Of a stretch of DNA of 64,000 nt, positions 1-8,426 are shown in pieces. Position 1 is the first letter of the stretch. Each line of letters begins with the position of its first letter. Below the pieces are notes generated by a model. The model was given only the letters and a program-made list of their open reading frames with translations. It searched no databases and had not been told where the DNA came from. The translations under genes and the position numbers were made by a program. The stretch comes from an uncultured Roseburia sp. (GTDB lineage: Bacteria; Bacillota; Clostridia; Lachnospirales; Lachnospiraceae), in the NCBI GenBank assembly GCA_947652855.1, contig CANTEO010000002.1, positions 1 to 64,000 of the forward strand, in the 5' to 3' direction.

Positions 1-33
1 CGCCGGCGCACAGTTAGAAAATTGTTCTCTTGA

Positions 34-306
34 AGAAGCAGCAGAACAGGTAAATGTACTGTACTGACAAAAATAACAATTCCATCAAAAGTGGAGATGA
101 TTGGGAAACAGGCGTTTTATAGCTGCAGCAAGCTGAAGTCTATTGCCATAAAGACATCAAAGCTGACGGCAAAGAATGTAGGAAGTAAAGCATTTAAAGG
201 GATATGCAAGAAGGCCGCCATAAAAGCGCTCAAAAAGAAATGGAATGCTTATAAGAAATTGTTAAAAAAGAAGGGTATCCCATCAAGAGCAAGGATGAAA
301 AAGTAA
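34..306 (+). pseudogene. C-terminal remnant of a BspA-type LRR_5 surface protein
   Basis: The frame encodes one LRR_5/BspA-like repeat (TKITIPSKVEMIGKQAF, then CSKLKSI) followed by a strongly lysine-rich tail of the kind that ends many Lachnospiraceae LRR_5 surface proteins. The frame is closed upstream by a TGA at 31-33. The only in-frame start is a GTG at 91 with no clear ribosome binding site, and there is no signal peptide. An isolated cytoplasmic 71-residue repeat fragment makes little sense, so I read it as the 3' end of a larger secreted protein gene cut by a stop or frameshift. The parent gene would lie mostly outside the window. A second lysine-rich LRR_5 tail occurs at the C-terminus of the sialidase at 13055-19162. 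Confidence 0.5.
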
Positions 307-312
307 TGGTCA

Positions 313-345
313 GTGGGGATAGGGCTTTTCCGGCAATATCCCCGC
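313..345 (+). terminator. Hairpin downstream of the LRR fragment
   Basis: A stem of about 9 bp (313-321 with 337-345, one G-T pair) encloses a 15-base loop. It is followed by an A-rich rather than T-rich run, so termination is only likely, not certain. Confidence 0.3.
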
Positions 346-386
346 TCTAAAAAAGATTTTAGGGTACAAGGGCATACGTTTTATGC

Positions 387-415
387 TTGCATATTTTTAG
401 GGGAGGGGATATAAT
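387..415 (+). promoter_or_regulatory. Sigma-A-type promoter for the 460-5773 operon
   Basis: TTGCAT (387-392), a 17-base spacer and a perfect TATAAT (410-415) lie about 45 bases ahead of the ATG at 460. The expected transcript start near 422 leaves room for the strong GGGGGAGAGGG ribosome binding site at 445-455. Confidence 0.5.
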
Positions 416-459
416 TGCCATATCTTATTTTATAAATTATAAAAGGGGGAGAGGGTGTT

Positions 460-2463
460 ATGAAGCAGAAGTGGAAGCATTCTCTGACGCTGCTTGCGTT
501 GCTGGCGGCATTTTTTTTTAGCTGCATATGTGGCGGCAAGGATGTAGAGGCGTCAGTGAAGGCAAGGAAGATTGTCTTAAGCTCAAAATCAGAGCAGACG
601 TTTGCGGGGGGAGGCATTACCCTAAGGGTTAAGTCCGTCAAACCATCTAAGGCTTCTAAGGCGGTGACATGGCGGTCGTCTAATAAAAAAATTGCCACGG
701 TGACAAAAAAGGGCAGGGTGCGGGCAAAGAAAAGCGGCACGGCCGTCATCACGGCAACGTCTAAATCAAATCCAAAAGTAAAAGCAAAATGTAAAGTCAA
801 GGTGTATAAGGCGACGAAGCGGCTGGTATTAAGCTGCTCGGATCATTATGCCCTGAACATAGGAGATACGCAAAAATTGAGTGCAAAGGTTACGAAGCCG
901 AAGTCGGGGGCGCAGCCTGTTTTTTGGCGTTCCAAAAATGAGGCGGTGGCTAAGGTGGATGCGAAAGGAAGGGTCATTGCGGCTTCTGTGGGGCAAACGG
1001 CCATTGTCGGAAAAAGCGGCAAGAAATCTGTGCAGGTGATGATTACGGTGGCGTCAGGCGCGTCTGTGCCTTCTCCGGGCCCGACGCCGGGGCCAAATCC
1101 GACGCCGGGGCCAAATCCGACGCCGGGGCCAAATCCGACGCCGGGGCCAGATCCGACGCCAGGGCCAGATCCGACGCCGGGGCCAGATCCGACGCCAGGC
1201 CCAGAGCCAGGTGGGGATGTGGTTGAGGTGGAGGAGATCCGGGCGTCGATTTCCGGAACAATCCTGGAGGTTGGCGGGACGGCGCAGATTACGGCAAGCG
1301 TTTTGCCGGAAAACGCGACGGACAAAGCATTGCGCTACGCATCCTCCAATCCGGCGGCGGCGAGCGTGACGGAGACAGGGCTGGTTCGGGGAGTCAGCTC
1401 AGGCTCCTCGGAGATCACCGTATCTTCCGTCAATGGGAAGACGGCGTCTTTTGCGGTCACTGTCATCAATGGGCAGGGAGAAGGGGATCTGATTCCTGTG
1501 ACTGGAGTGAGCTTGAGCCATACGGAGCTTACGCTTGAGGTCGGGAGGACGGCAGCTTTAACGGCGAGCGTTATGCCGGAAAACGCGACGAACAAGACGC
1601 TGTATTGGGCGTCGGAGGATCCTGAGACGGTCAGCGTGACCCAGGAGGGCCTGCTGACCGGGCATCGGGTAGGAAATGCCCGGATTCGGGCATGGGCGTG
1701 GAATGGAGCTGACGGCAGTGTGGCGGAAGCGTACTGCCAGGTGGCGGTAAGGGAAAAAAAGGAGGACGAGGGGGAAGGGACGTATACTGTCTTTTATTTG
1801 AATGCGATGAATGGGGCGCAGGAAAAGGCAGAGTATCTCTGCAGTGAATTGCCGACGCTCCCGGACGAAGGGCAGTGGAGGTCAGGATATGCACTCAGGG
1901 GTTGGAATTATGTGGGGGGATCGTTAGAAGGGATTCCTTATGATCCAAAGACATTTGTTCCGGAAAAAGGAAAGAGCTATAGCCTTCAGACGGAATGGGA
2001 AGTGAGGGGGATAATAGATACGGTTCTTGCGGATAAAAAGGCATATTATGTCGGAGATCGAATAGATCCGGCGCATCTTATGGTGCCAATCCACTTTGGA
2101 GAAAGGAAGGAGATAGCGTCCCCCTCAGACCTTGCATATGAGCCTGAGATCGTTACGACGCCCGGGGAGTTTATGTTTAACATAATCTATAAGCCGACGG
2201 GCTCAACTGCGGTTTGTGCTATAAATGGCGTGGAAGTCGTCCCCACGGAGCTTACGGCGGCTTATCATGGCGCGGGCCGCGCAGGGGAGGCGTTGAAGAA
2301 CGGGGATTTTACCGTCAAGGTTCTTTACAATAACAAAAAGACGGAAGAAGTGAAGGATTTTGTCATTGTCTCACCGAAGGCTTTGAAAGAAGGCGAGAAC
2401 ATAGTTGAGCTATTATATGAGGATGTTTCCGCCACTTGCACGGTGTTGGGCGCTTCAGACTGA
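460..2463 (+). CDS. Secreted Big_2 (bacterial Ig-like) repeat surface protein
   Basis: This 667-residue protein starts with a signal peptide (hydrophobic residues 9-24, cleavage near VEA). Two lysine-rich Big_2 Ig-like domains follow (about 35-120 and 120-198). A proline-rich linker at about 205-250 is made of seven near-identical PTPGPN/D units. Two more Big_2 domains (about 255-335 and 343-430), a Listeria-Bacteroides (Flg_new, InlB B-repeat) module (about 442-515, with the typical GYALRGWNY core) and two small C-terminal beta domains complete it. There is no LPXTG motif, SLH domain or C-terminal membrane segment. The basic N-terminal Ig domains could hold it to the wall by charge, which is inference. 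A probable adhesin or structural surface protein; it forms an operon with the next gene 16 bases downstream. Confidence 0.75.
   Translation: MKQKWKHSLTLLALLAAFFFSCICGGKDVEASVKARKIVLSSKSEQTFAGGGITLRVKSVKPSKASKAVTWRSSNKKIATVTKKGRVRAKKSGTAVITATSKSNPKVKAKCKVKVYKATKRLVLSCSDHYALNIGDTQKLSAKVTKPKSGAQPVFWRSKNEAVAKVDAKGRVIAASVGQTAIVGKSGKKSVQVMITVASGASVPSPGPTPGPNPTPGPNPTPGPNPTPGPDPTPGPDPTPGPDPTPGPEPGGDVVEVEEIRASISGTILEVGGTAQITASVLPENATDKALRYASSNPAAASVTETGLVRGVSSGSSEITVSSVNGKTASFAVTVINGQGEGDLIPVTGVSLSHTELTLEVGRTAALTASVMPENATNKTLYWASEDPETVSVTQEGLLTGHRVGNARIRAWAWNGADGSVAEAYCQVAVREKKEDEGEGTYTVFYLNAMNGAQEKAEYLCSELPTLPDEGQWRSGYALRGWNYVGGSLEGIPYDPKTFVPEKGKSYSLQTEWEVRGIIDTVLADKKAYYVGDRIDPAHLMVPIHFGERKEIASPSDLAYEPEIVTTPGEFMFNIIYKPTGSTAVCAINGVEVVPTELTAAYHGAGRAGEALKNGDFTVKVLYNNKKTEEVKDFVIVSPKALKEGENIVELLYEDVSATCTVLGASD
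1081..1206 (+). repeat. Seven tandem 18-bp units coding for a Pro-rich linker
   Basis: Seven consecutive 18-base units (consensus ccgacgccggggccaaat) encode six-residue PTPGPN, PTPGPD or PTPGPE steps. Because 18 is divisible by three, slippage would change the linker length without breaking the frame. Confidence 0.9.
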
Positions 2464-2479
2464 ATGGAGGGAGATTGAG

Positions 2480-5400
2480 ATGGGAAAGAACGGAAGGAAA
2501 GCTTGTCTGTGGGCAGCAGCCTTTTTGCTGCTGGCGCTGCATTGCATGGGAGTGGGCGTTTCTGCGCATGCGGCGCCGAAGGCCCGGAAAATCAGCTTAA
2601 GCTGTAGGGAGATGTCCATTGGGGTTGGCAGGGCGGACTCATTGAAGGCGGTCAATGCAAAACGGAAGGGCGCGTCGAAGGATGCTTTGCCGATGGGTGA
2701 GGAGAATCTGCCAAAAGAGGCGACGCGGACGGATCCGGGAAGCGGCATTGTGGAAAGCGGCCAGTGGAGAGGGATGGATTGGCGGCTGGATTCATCTGGG
2801 AAACTGACAATCAGCGGGGAATACGACGCTTCTGTGGCGGGAGGGAGTAAATGGGCGGAAGGTAATATTGCCATCCGTTCCGTGGACATTGTGGCGACGA
2901 ACGTGGAATCAACAGAGGGCTGGTTTTCTCGCTTCTCGCAGTTGGAGAGCGTAGATCTGAGCGGCTTTGATGCAGGGGGCTTGAGAGACATGGGGTATAT
3001 GTTCTATGACTGCAGCAGCCTAGATAGCGTGGATCTTAGCGGGCTGAATCTGGGGAACGTGACGAATTTGAGCAGTATGTTTGGTGGCTGCAGCAGCCTA
3101 AAGAGCGTGGGGCTTAGCGGGCTGAATCTGGAGAGCGCGACGGATTTGAGCAGTATGTTCAGTGGCTGCAGCAGCCTGGAGGGCGTGGATCTTGGCGGGC
3201 TGAATCTGGGGAACGTGACGGATTTGAGCAGTATGTTCGGTGGCTGCAGCAGCCTGGGGCAGGTGAATCTCAGTGGCATTGACTTGAGGAGCGTAACAGG
3301 TTTGGGACATATGTTTCAGGGCTGCGGCAGCTTGCAGGAGGTGAACTTCAGCGACGCCGACCTAAGCGGCCTGACGAGTATAGGGGGTATGTTTTCTCAA
3401 AGCAGCGTGGAGAATGTGGACTTTAGCGGCGCGGCTATGGGCGGCCTGACCTCTCTGAGCAGGATGTTTTATGAGAGCTCTGTGAAAAGCCTGAAGTTTA
3501 ATGGCGCGGCTATGGGCAGCCTGACCTCTCTAGAAGAGATGTTTTCTCAAAGCAGTGTGGAGAATGTGGATTTTAGCGACACAATCACTGGAGCAATAGA
3601 AACTATGAATAGGATGTTTTATCAGAGCCCGTCAGAAAGCATAAGCTTGTGCGGCTTAGGCACGGGGAATGTGACGGATATGGAAGGGATGTTTTGGGAC
3701 TGCGGCAATCTGCGCAGCCTGACGCTCCCTGGCTTAGACACAGGAAATGTGACAAGCATGGAGCGAATGTTTTCGGGCTGCAGCAGCTTAGAGATTCTGG
3801 ACATTGGAAGCTTAGACACAGGAAATGTGACAAGCATGAAGGAAATGTTTTCGGGCTGCAGCATAAAGAGCCTTGACTTTGGCGGCATGGATTTGGAACA
3901 TATAGAAGACATGAGCTCTATGTTCGGAGAGTATGCCTCGGAGAGCTTGGAGATTAAGAATATGACGGTTGGCAGCGCAAAGAGGGTAGATGTAGATGGA
4001 ATGTTTGGCGGAGAGGGCAGCTTAAAGACGCTGAAGCTGGAGGGCATACGCGGGCTGACGGCTATGAAAGGAATGTTTGGTGAATGCGGCGTGGAGCGCC
4101 TGGATTTGAGCGGCATTGACATGAGCGGCGTGACAGATATGGACAGGTTGTTTCGAGGATACCGTGCAGGGCATTTAGAGCTGATTGGCTTAGACATGGA
4201 GCGCGTGGAGAGCGTACGGGGGATGTTTGAGGATAGCAGCCTGGTTAGCATTAAGGGGCTGAATGGCATAAATATGGGCAGCGTAAAAGATGCGGGCTAT
4301 CTGTTTTCGGGCTGTGCCGCCCTGGAACGCATAGATCTAAGCGGCGTAAATTTGAGCCGTGCAGAAGATGTGGGCTATATGTTTTCGGGCTGTGGGAGCT
4401 TGAAGGAGCTGGACATGGAGGGCATTGACATAAGCGGACTAAAAAACGCGGCTTATATGTTTGGCGGATGCACGGCGGAGGCTTTGGACTTGAGCAGCCT
4501 GGATTTGAGCGGAAAGGACATAAGCTATATGTTCAGTGAGTATGCCGCGGGGCATTTGAGGCTAAGCGGCTTGAAGATGGATGGGATCTTAAGGCTTGCA
4601 GGCCTATTCTCCAACAGCAGCTTAGTGAGCTTGGAATGGGACGGGTATGAGATTAGGGAGGGCGCGGCGCTGTACGGCATGTTTTCAGGCTGCGCCAGCT
4701 TAAGGAGCCTTTCGCTCAACGGCTCCATGGGCGCAGTGGCGCATATAGACAATCTGTTTTCAGGCTGCGCCAGCCTTGAGGCTTTGGATTTAAGCTGGAT
4801 CAATGCAGAAGCCCTGCAATCCGTAGACAATCTGTTTTCAGGCTGCAGCAGCTTGAAGGGCATTGATTTGAGCGGAATGGACTTTAGGAATGTAAGCTGG
4901 CTGCGTGGCATGTTCCGTGGCTGCAGCGCATTGGAGAGCGTGGACTTGAGCGGGCTGGACTTGAGCAAGGCGTCGGATATGTCCTATCTGTTTTCAGGCT
5001 GCAGCGCATTGAAGAGCGTGGACTTGAGCGGGCTGGATTTAGGCAGGGCGTCGGATATGTCCTATCTGTTTTCAGACTGCAGCGCATTGGAGAGCGTGGA
5101 CTTGAGCGGGCTGGACTTGAGCGAGGCGTCGGATATGTCCTATCTGTTTGATGACTGCGGCAGTTTAGTGAGCCTGAATTTGGATGGGATCGCCTTGCGG
5201 GCGGAAGGAATAGCCTTGGCGGGAATGTTCCGTGGCTGCAGCGCATTGGAGAGCTTGAATTTGGATGCATTTGGAGAGGCGCCGGTTTTAAGCATGAGGG
5301 AGATGTTCTCTGGATGCTCCAATTTGAAGACGATTGACTTAAGCGGATGGAATGCAGAAAAGGCGCCATCTGCAGTAGGGCTGTTTTCAGGCTGCGGCGC

Positions 5401-5773
5401 ATTGGAGAGCGCGGATTTGAGCGGGCTTAACATAAAGGGAGCAGCGGCGTTCGATTATATGTTCTCGGGCTGCGGCAGTTTAGTGAGCCTGAATTTGAGT
5501 GGGATTTCTGCAGGGGGCATGGAAAGCGCGCGATTTTTGCTTGAGGGCTGCGGCGCATTGGAAAGCGTGGACTTGAGCGGGCTTGACATGGGAAATGTGA
5601 AGCATTGGACGAAGATGCTCTCTAAGTGTTATAGCTTAAGGCAAATCCGTACCCCACTGCATACGCCGGAAGGGATGTTCCTGTATGGCACATATCAGGA
5701 TGCGGAAGGGAATTCTTATTATTATATGCCGCAGGGAGCGGAGGAGAGCATTACGTTGTCCCGGGAAATTTAA
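2480..5773 (+). CDS. BspA-like surface protein with about 35 repeats of 26 residues (DUF285/Liste_lipo_26 type)
   Basis: I place the start at the ATG at 2480, behind GGAGGGAG and followed by a signal peptide (MGKNGRKACLWAAAFLLLAL, cleavage near SAHA). An earlier in-frame ATG at 2405 would overlap the upstream gene and lacks a signal sequence. From about residue 155 to 1045 the 1,097-residue protein is a nearly uninterrupted array of roughly 26-residue units. Each carries the pattern LxSVDLSGLDLxxAxDMSYLFSGCSA or LDTGNVTSMxxMFSGCSS, the hallmark of DUF285 / TIGR02167 BspA-family leucine-rich surface proteins. The N-terminus has a short KARKISLS segment matching the beginning of the first Big_2 domain of the upstream protein. 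The C-terminal 45 residues are a non-repeat cap. No anchor motif is visible. A role in adhesion or protein display is inferred from family. Confidence 0.8.
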   Translation: MGKNGRKACLWAAAFLLLALHCMGVGVSAHAAPKARKISLSCREMSIGVGRADSLKAVNAKRKGASKDALPMGEENLPKEATRTDPGSGIVESGQWRGMDWRLDSSGKLTISGEYDASVAGGSKWAEGNIAIRSVDIVATNVESTEGWFSRFSQLESVDLSGFDAGGLRDMGYMFYDCSSLDSVDLSGLNLGNVTNLSSMFGGCSSLKSVGLSGLNLESATDLSSMFSGCSSLEGVDLGGLNLGNVTDLSSMFGGCSSLGQVNLSGIDLRSVTGLGHMFQGCGSLQEVNFSDADLSGLTSIGGMFSQSSVENVDFSGAAMGGLTSLSRMFYESSVKSLKFNGAAMGSLTSLEEMFSQSSVENVDFSDTITGAIETMNRMFYQSPSESISLCGLGTGNVTDMEGMFWDCGNLRSLTLPGLDTGNVTSMERMFSGCSSLEILDIGSLDTGNVTSMKEMFSGCSIKSLDFGGMDLEHIEDMSSMFGEYASESLEIKNMTVGSAKRVDVDGMFGGEGSLKTLKLEGIRGLTAMKGMFGECGVERLDLSGIDMSGVTDMDRLFRGYRAGHLELIGLDMERVESVRGMFEDSSLVSIKGLNGINMGSVKDAGYLFSGCAALERIDLSGVNLSRAEDVGYMFSGCGSLKELDMEGIDISGLKNAAYMFGGCTAEALDLSSLDLSGKDISYMFSEYAAGHLRLSGLKMDGILRLAGLFSNSSLVSLEWDGYEIREGAALYGMFSGCASLRSLSLNGSMGAVAHIDNLFSGCASLEALDLSWINAEALQSVDNLFSGCSSLKGIDLSGMDFRNVSWLRGMFRGCSALESVDLSGLDLSKASDMSYLFSGCSALKSVDLSGLDLGRASDMSYLFSDCSALESVDLSGLDLSEASDMSYLFDDCGSLVSLNLDGIALRAEGIALAGMFRGCSALESLNLDAFGEAPVLSMREMFSGCSNLKTIDLSGWNAEKAPSAVGLFSGCGALESADLSGLNIKGAAAFDYMFSGCGSLVSLNLSGISAGGMESARFLLEGCGALESVDLSGLDMGNVKHWTKMLSKCYSLRQIRTPLHTPEGMFLYGTYQDAEGNSYYYMPQGAEESITLSREI
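2940..5625 (+). repeat. Tandem 26-codon repeat array within the BspA-like gene
   Basis: About 35 degenerate units of roughly 78 bases encode the DLSG...MFSGCSSL pattern. Adjacent units are most alike near 3010-3260 and 4920-5160, where three units in a row are almost identical, suggesting recent expansion there. Confidence 0.85.
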
Positions 5774-5815
5774 GGAATCATGGAAAACGGCGGCAATCCG
5801 ATCAGCGCGCCCATT

Positions 5816-5853
5816 AACACGCTCATTACAATCATAGACTGTATGAGCGTGTT
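5816..5853 (+). terminator. Inverted repeat after the surface-protein operon
   Basis: An 11-bp perfect stem (5816-5826 AACACGCTCAT with 5843-5853 ATGAGCGTGTT) has a 16-base loop and is followed by TTCTCATTTC. It sits 43 bases past the stop codon. The T-run is weak. The rest of 5774-6054 holds no recognisable gene; an ATG at 5780 opens only 38 unrecognised codons. Confidence 0.45.
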
Positions 5854-6054
5854 TCTCATTTCAGGGCAGGTAACGAGCAAGGATTTCGTTCTGTTTTAAC
5901 TCGCAAGCAGAGAGACTGTTATCTATGCTCAGCGTAGAGGCAATAAGCCATCAGATGGAAAGCCTTTACGAAACGTTTACAATTCCGTGAACACTTCAAA
6001 ACGCATTTTCTGGTAAAGTATCCATAGAAAAAAGAACGCAGGGAGGTTTTTTAT

Positions 6055-7533
6055 ATGAAGAGAAAAGCGGCTGCAGGCATGCTCTGCCTTACGCTCATTG
6101 CCTTTGCGGGCTGTGAGGAGACGCCGGAGGATGTGATTGTCAGGGAAAAGGGGACGGATGCCGTTAGGCAGTATGAGAGCGCCGAGGATGGCGGCGCGCT
6201 GCGGGAAATGGTGAATGCGCCGGAGCATTATGCGCAGAAACGCTCGTATGAGGAAAGCGGCCTTATCATCGAAACGGACGCGGAGGTATCGTTGCCGGAC
6301 GCGGACGCATTGAACACCTATGCCGTTTCGGCGCGGAAGGTGGATCAGGAGCTGATTGACCTGGTGACGAAAGCATTTTTTGACGGGGCGAAAATTTATG
6401 ACGGCTCTTGTGCAAGGATGACGAAGGCAGATTATCAGGAGCAGATTACAAATTTAAAGAAATATAAAGCGGAGGGCAACCTTGACCCCTATGAGTATGG
6501 CTTGGATGAGGACGGCGTGGCGACGTTTGACATTGATGAGGAAATTGAGCGTGCCGAGCAGAGGATGCGGGAGGCGCCGGAAAAGGTGGAGAAAATAGAG
6601 GTGAAGCCGCAGCTTGGCATAGGGGGCGGCGATATGGGAAAAGGGGACGGGGCGTCCTCAGACGGTTTTTTTGGCAGGGTTGAGATGGGGCAGGGAACGT
6701 ATCAGTATACGATTGCCAGCAGCTCTTACAGCCCGGACATCTCGTTTCGGATTGATAAAGTGCGGGAAGACCTCACGGATCCACAGATGTTTGCTGATTG
6801 GATGGAAGGGGAATATCTGATTGGCTATGAGGGGAACCATGTCACGGAGGAGGATGTAAAGAAGCTGGCCGGCATTTCTTTTGAGGAGGCGAGCCAGATC
6901 GCACAAGAGAAGGCAGATGCGCTCTCTATGGGCCTTCAGATGACGGGATGGGATTATGCGGGGTTTCGATACGGAGAGGGGGAGCTAAAAAAAGAAATGC
7001 TGATCGACGGCGGGTACTTTTTTTATTTTTCCAGAATGTTGGACGGCGTCCCAATCACCCATACGGCGGAATATGGCGGGGGCCTGGAGGATATGGACAG
7101 CACGCTTACGCCGTGGGGCTATGAGCGGTTTGTCATCCTCGTTGGGGATGACGGCGTCCAAAAAGCGGAGCTGTTAAATTTTTATGACGTTGGGGACGTG
7201 CAGACGAAGCAGGTAAAGCTAAAGAGCTTTGAGGAAATCATAGGAATCTATGAGCAGATGATGGAGGTGTCCAATGCGGATGTCTTAAATTACGAGAAGC
7301 AAAGGACTTATCACGTCAGAAAGATCGTCCTGGGCTATGCCAGGGTGTATGACCCGGTAAAAGACAACGCGTCCGGCTTGATTGTCCCAGTATGGGATTT
7401 CTTTGGGGAGTTTGATTCGGTCTCGTTAGACGGAAGTGAGACGGAAAGGAACAGTGGAGAATGGACGACCAGGAGCCTTTTGACTGTCAACGCGATTGAC
7501 GGGTCGGTCATTGACCGGGGGCTTGGATATTGA
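6055..7533 (+). CDS. Secreted lipoprotein of unknown function, first gene of an ABC transporter cluster
   Basis: The 492-residue product begins with a short lipoprotein signal ending in a lipobox (IAFAGC, modified Cys at residue 20), so it should be anchored to the outer face of the membrane. The rest is a mixed acidic soluble domain with a glycine-rich linker near residues 180-200. I do not recognise the family securely; it may belong with the DUF6034-type clostridial lipoproteins, which I could not verify. The GGAGG at 6042-6046 supports the ATG at 6055. The stop codon overlaps the start of the next gene (TTGA), so it is translationally coupled to two permeases and an ATPase. It may bind substrate or sense for that transporter. 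Confidence 0.6.
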   Translation: MKRKAAAGMLCLTLIAFAGCEETPEDVIVREKGTDAVRQYESAEDGGALREMVNAPEHYAQKRSYEESGLIIETDAEVSLPDADALNTYAVSARKVDQELIDLVTKAFFDGAKIYDGSCARMTKADYQEQITNLKKYKAEGNLDPYEYGLDEDGVATFDIDEEIERAEQRMREAPEKVEKIEVKPQLGIGGGDMGKGDGASSDGFFGRVEMGQGTYQYTIASSSYSPDISFRIDKVREDLTDPQMFADWMEGEYLIGYEGNHVTEEDVKKLAGISFEEASQIAQEKADALSMGLQMTGWDYAGFRYGEGELKKEMLIDGGYFFYFSRMLDGVPITHTAEYGGGLEDMDSTLTPWGYERFVILVGDDGVQKAELLNFYDVGDVQTKQVKLKSFEEIIGIYEQMMEVSNADVLNYEKQRTYHVRKIVLGYARVYDPVKDNASGLIVPVWDFFGEFDSVSLDGSETERNSGEWTTRSLLTVNAIDGSVIDRGLGY

Positions 7534-8426
7534 CGGCGCGGCAGATCGGTTCCGTCATCCGTTGGAATTTCCGAGGGTTTTGCAGCAATCCCAGGATTAT
7601 TCTTACATTTTTGTTCGCATTTATCCTGTGCTTCTTCTTAAGCGAGGGCGCAATGGAGGTGGCGGAGCATTTTGACGCCCCCATGCAGGCGCTTGAGCCG
7701 TTTATCTGGACATTCGGGGACGCAGGCTCCATCCTGCTTAGCTCCTTGCTGCTGATTCTGCTGTTTTTGGATTTGCCGAAATTAAGCCCGTTTACGCCCT
7801 ATTTTTTGCTGCGCATGAGAAAAAGAAACTGGCTTTTGGCGCAGTTTTTCTATATCCTCCTTGTGACAGCGCTCTATATGCTGTATGTATTGGCTGTGAC
7901 AAGCGTTTTATGCATGAAAAAGACGTATGCCGGAAATCTTTGGAGCAAGACGGCGGCATTGCTCGCCTATTCTGGAATGGGAAAGCAGATGTCCATCCCA
8001 TCCTCCGTGAAGGTGATGGAAAGCACAAGCCCGGCGGCCTGCTGCCTTGGCGTCGTTTTGCTGTTGACGCTCTATGCGCTGACGCTTAGCTTTTTGATGC
8101 TGTATGCCCAATTAAAGGTTGGAAAAAGGGGAGCGGCGGCTTTGGGCCTTGCCTACAGCCTGCTTGGGTTTTTGCTGGATCCAAAGACGCTGGCGCAGAT
8201 TTTGCGCAGGGAGGAGCATGAGATGTTTTTTATCCGAAGGGTGACGGGATGGATCAGCCCGCTCAATCATGCGACGTATGGGATGCATGACTTTGGGTAC
8301 GACGTGCTGCCCTCCATCAGGCAGTCCTGCCTATTCTTTGCCGCGATTTTGCTGCTGCTTGCACTGGCGTCTTTCCATGCGCTGAAGGCCTACAATTTTC
8401 ATTCATTTACGGGGGAGCTCGGATGA
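7530..8426 (+). CDS. ABC-2-like membrane permease subunit (first of two)
   Basis: A polytopic membrane protein of 298 residues with about six hydrophobic segments (near residues 22-40, 68-88, 105-130, 168-190, 200-215 and 265-288). It has no ATPase motifs. The start is a TTG whose last two bases lie in the stop of the upstream lipoprotein gene, preceded by GGGGGC. The gene ends in ATGA overlap with the second permease at 8423. Position between a lipoprotein and an ATPase makes it the membrane half of an exporter-type ABC system. Sequence similarity to a named permease family is too low to assign by eye, so the role rests mainly on context and topology. Confidence 0.6.
   Translation: MTARQIGSVIRWNFRGFCSNPRIILTFLFAFILCFFLSEGAMEVAEHFDAPMQALEPFIWTFGDAGSILLSSLLLILLFLDLPKLSPFTPYFLLRMRKRNWLLAQFFYILLVTALYMLYVLAVTSVLCMKKTYAGNLWSKTAALLAYSGMGKQMSIPSSVKVMESTSPAACCLGVVLLLTLYALTLSFLMLYAQLKVGKRGAAALGLAYSLLGFLLDPKTLAQILRREEHEMFFIRRVTGWISPLNHATYGMHDFGYDVLPSIRQSCLFFAAILLLLALASFHALKAYNFHSFTGELG

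Noticed and set aside
846..1325. Minus-strand open frame with Gly/Ser/Pro repeats opposite the linker
   Set aside because: It is the antisense of the Pro-rich repeat; composition is dictated by the repeat, and no ribosome binding site is present.
2405..2479. Longer start for the BspA-like gene
   Set aside because: It overlaps the upstream gene, lacks a ribosome binding site and removes the N-terminal signal peptide; the ATG at 2480 has GGAGGGAG and a signal sequence.
5780..5896. Possible 38-codon gene after the BspA-like gene
   Set aside because: No convincing ribosome binding site, no family match and it contains the terminator-like inverted repeat.
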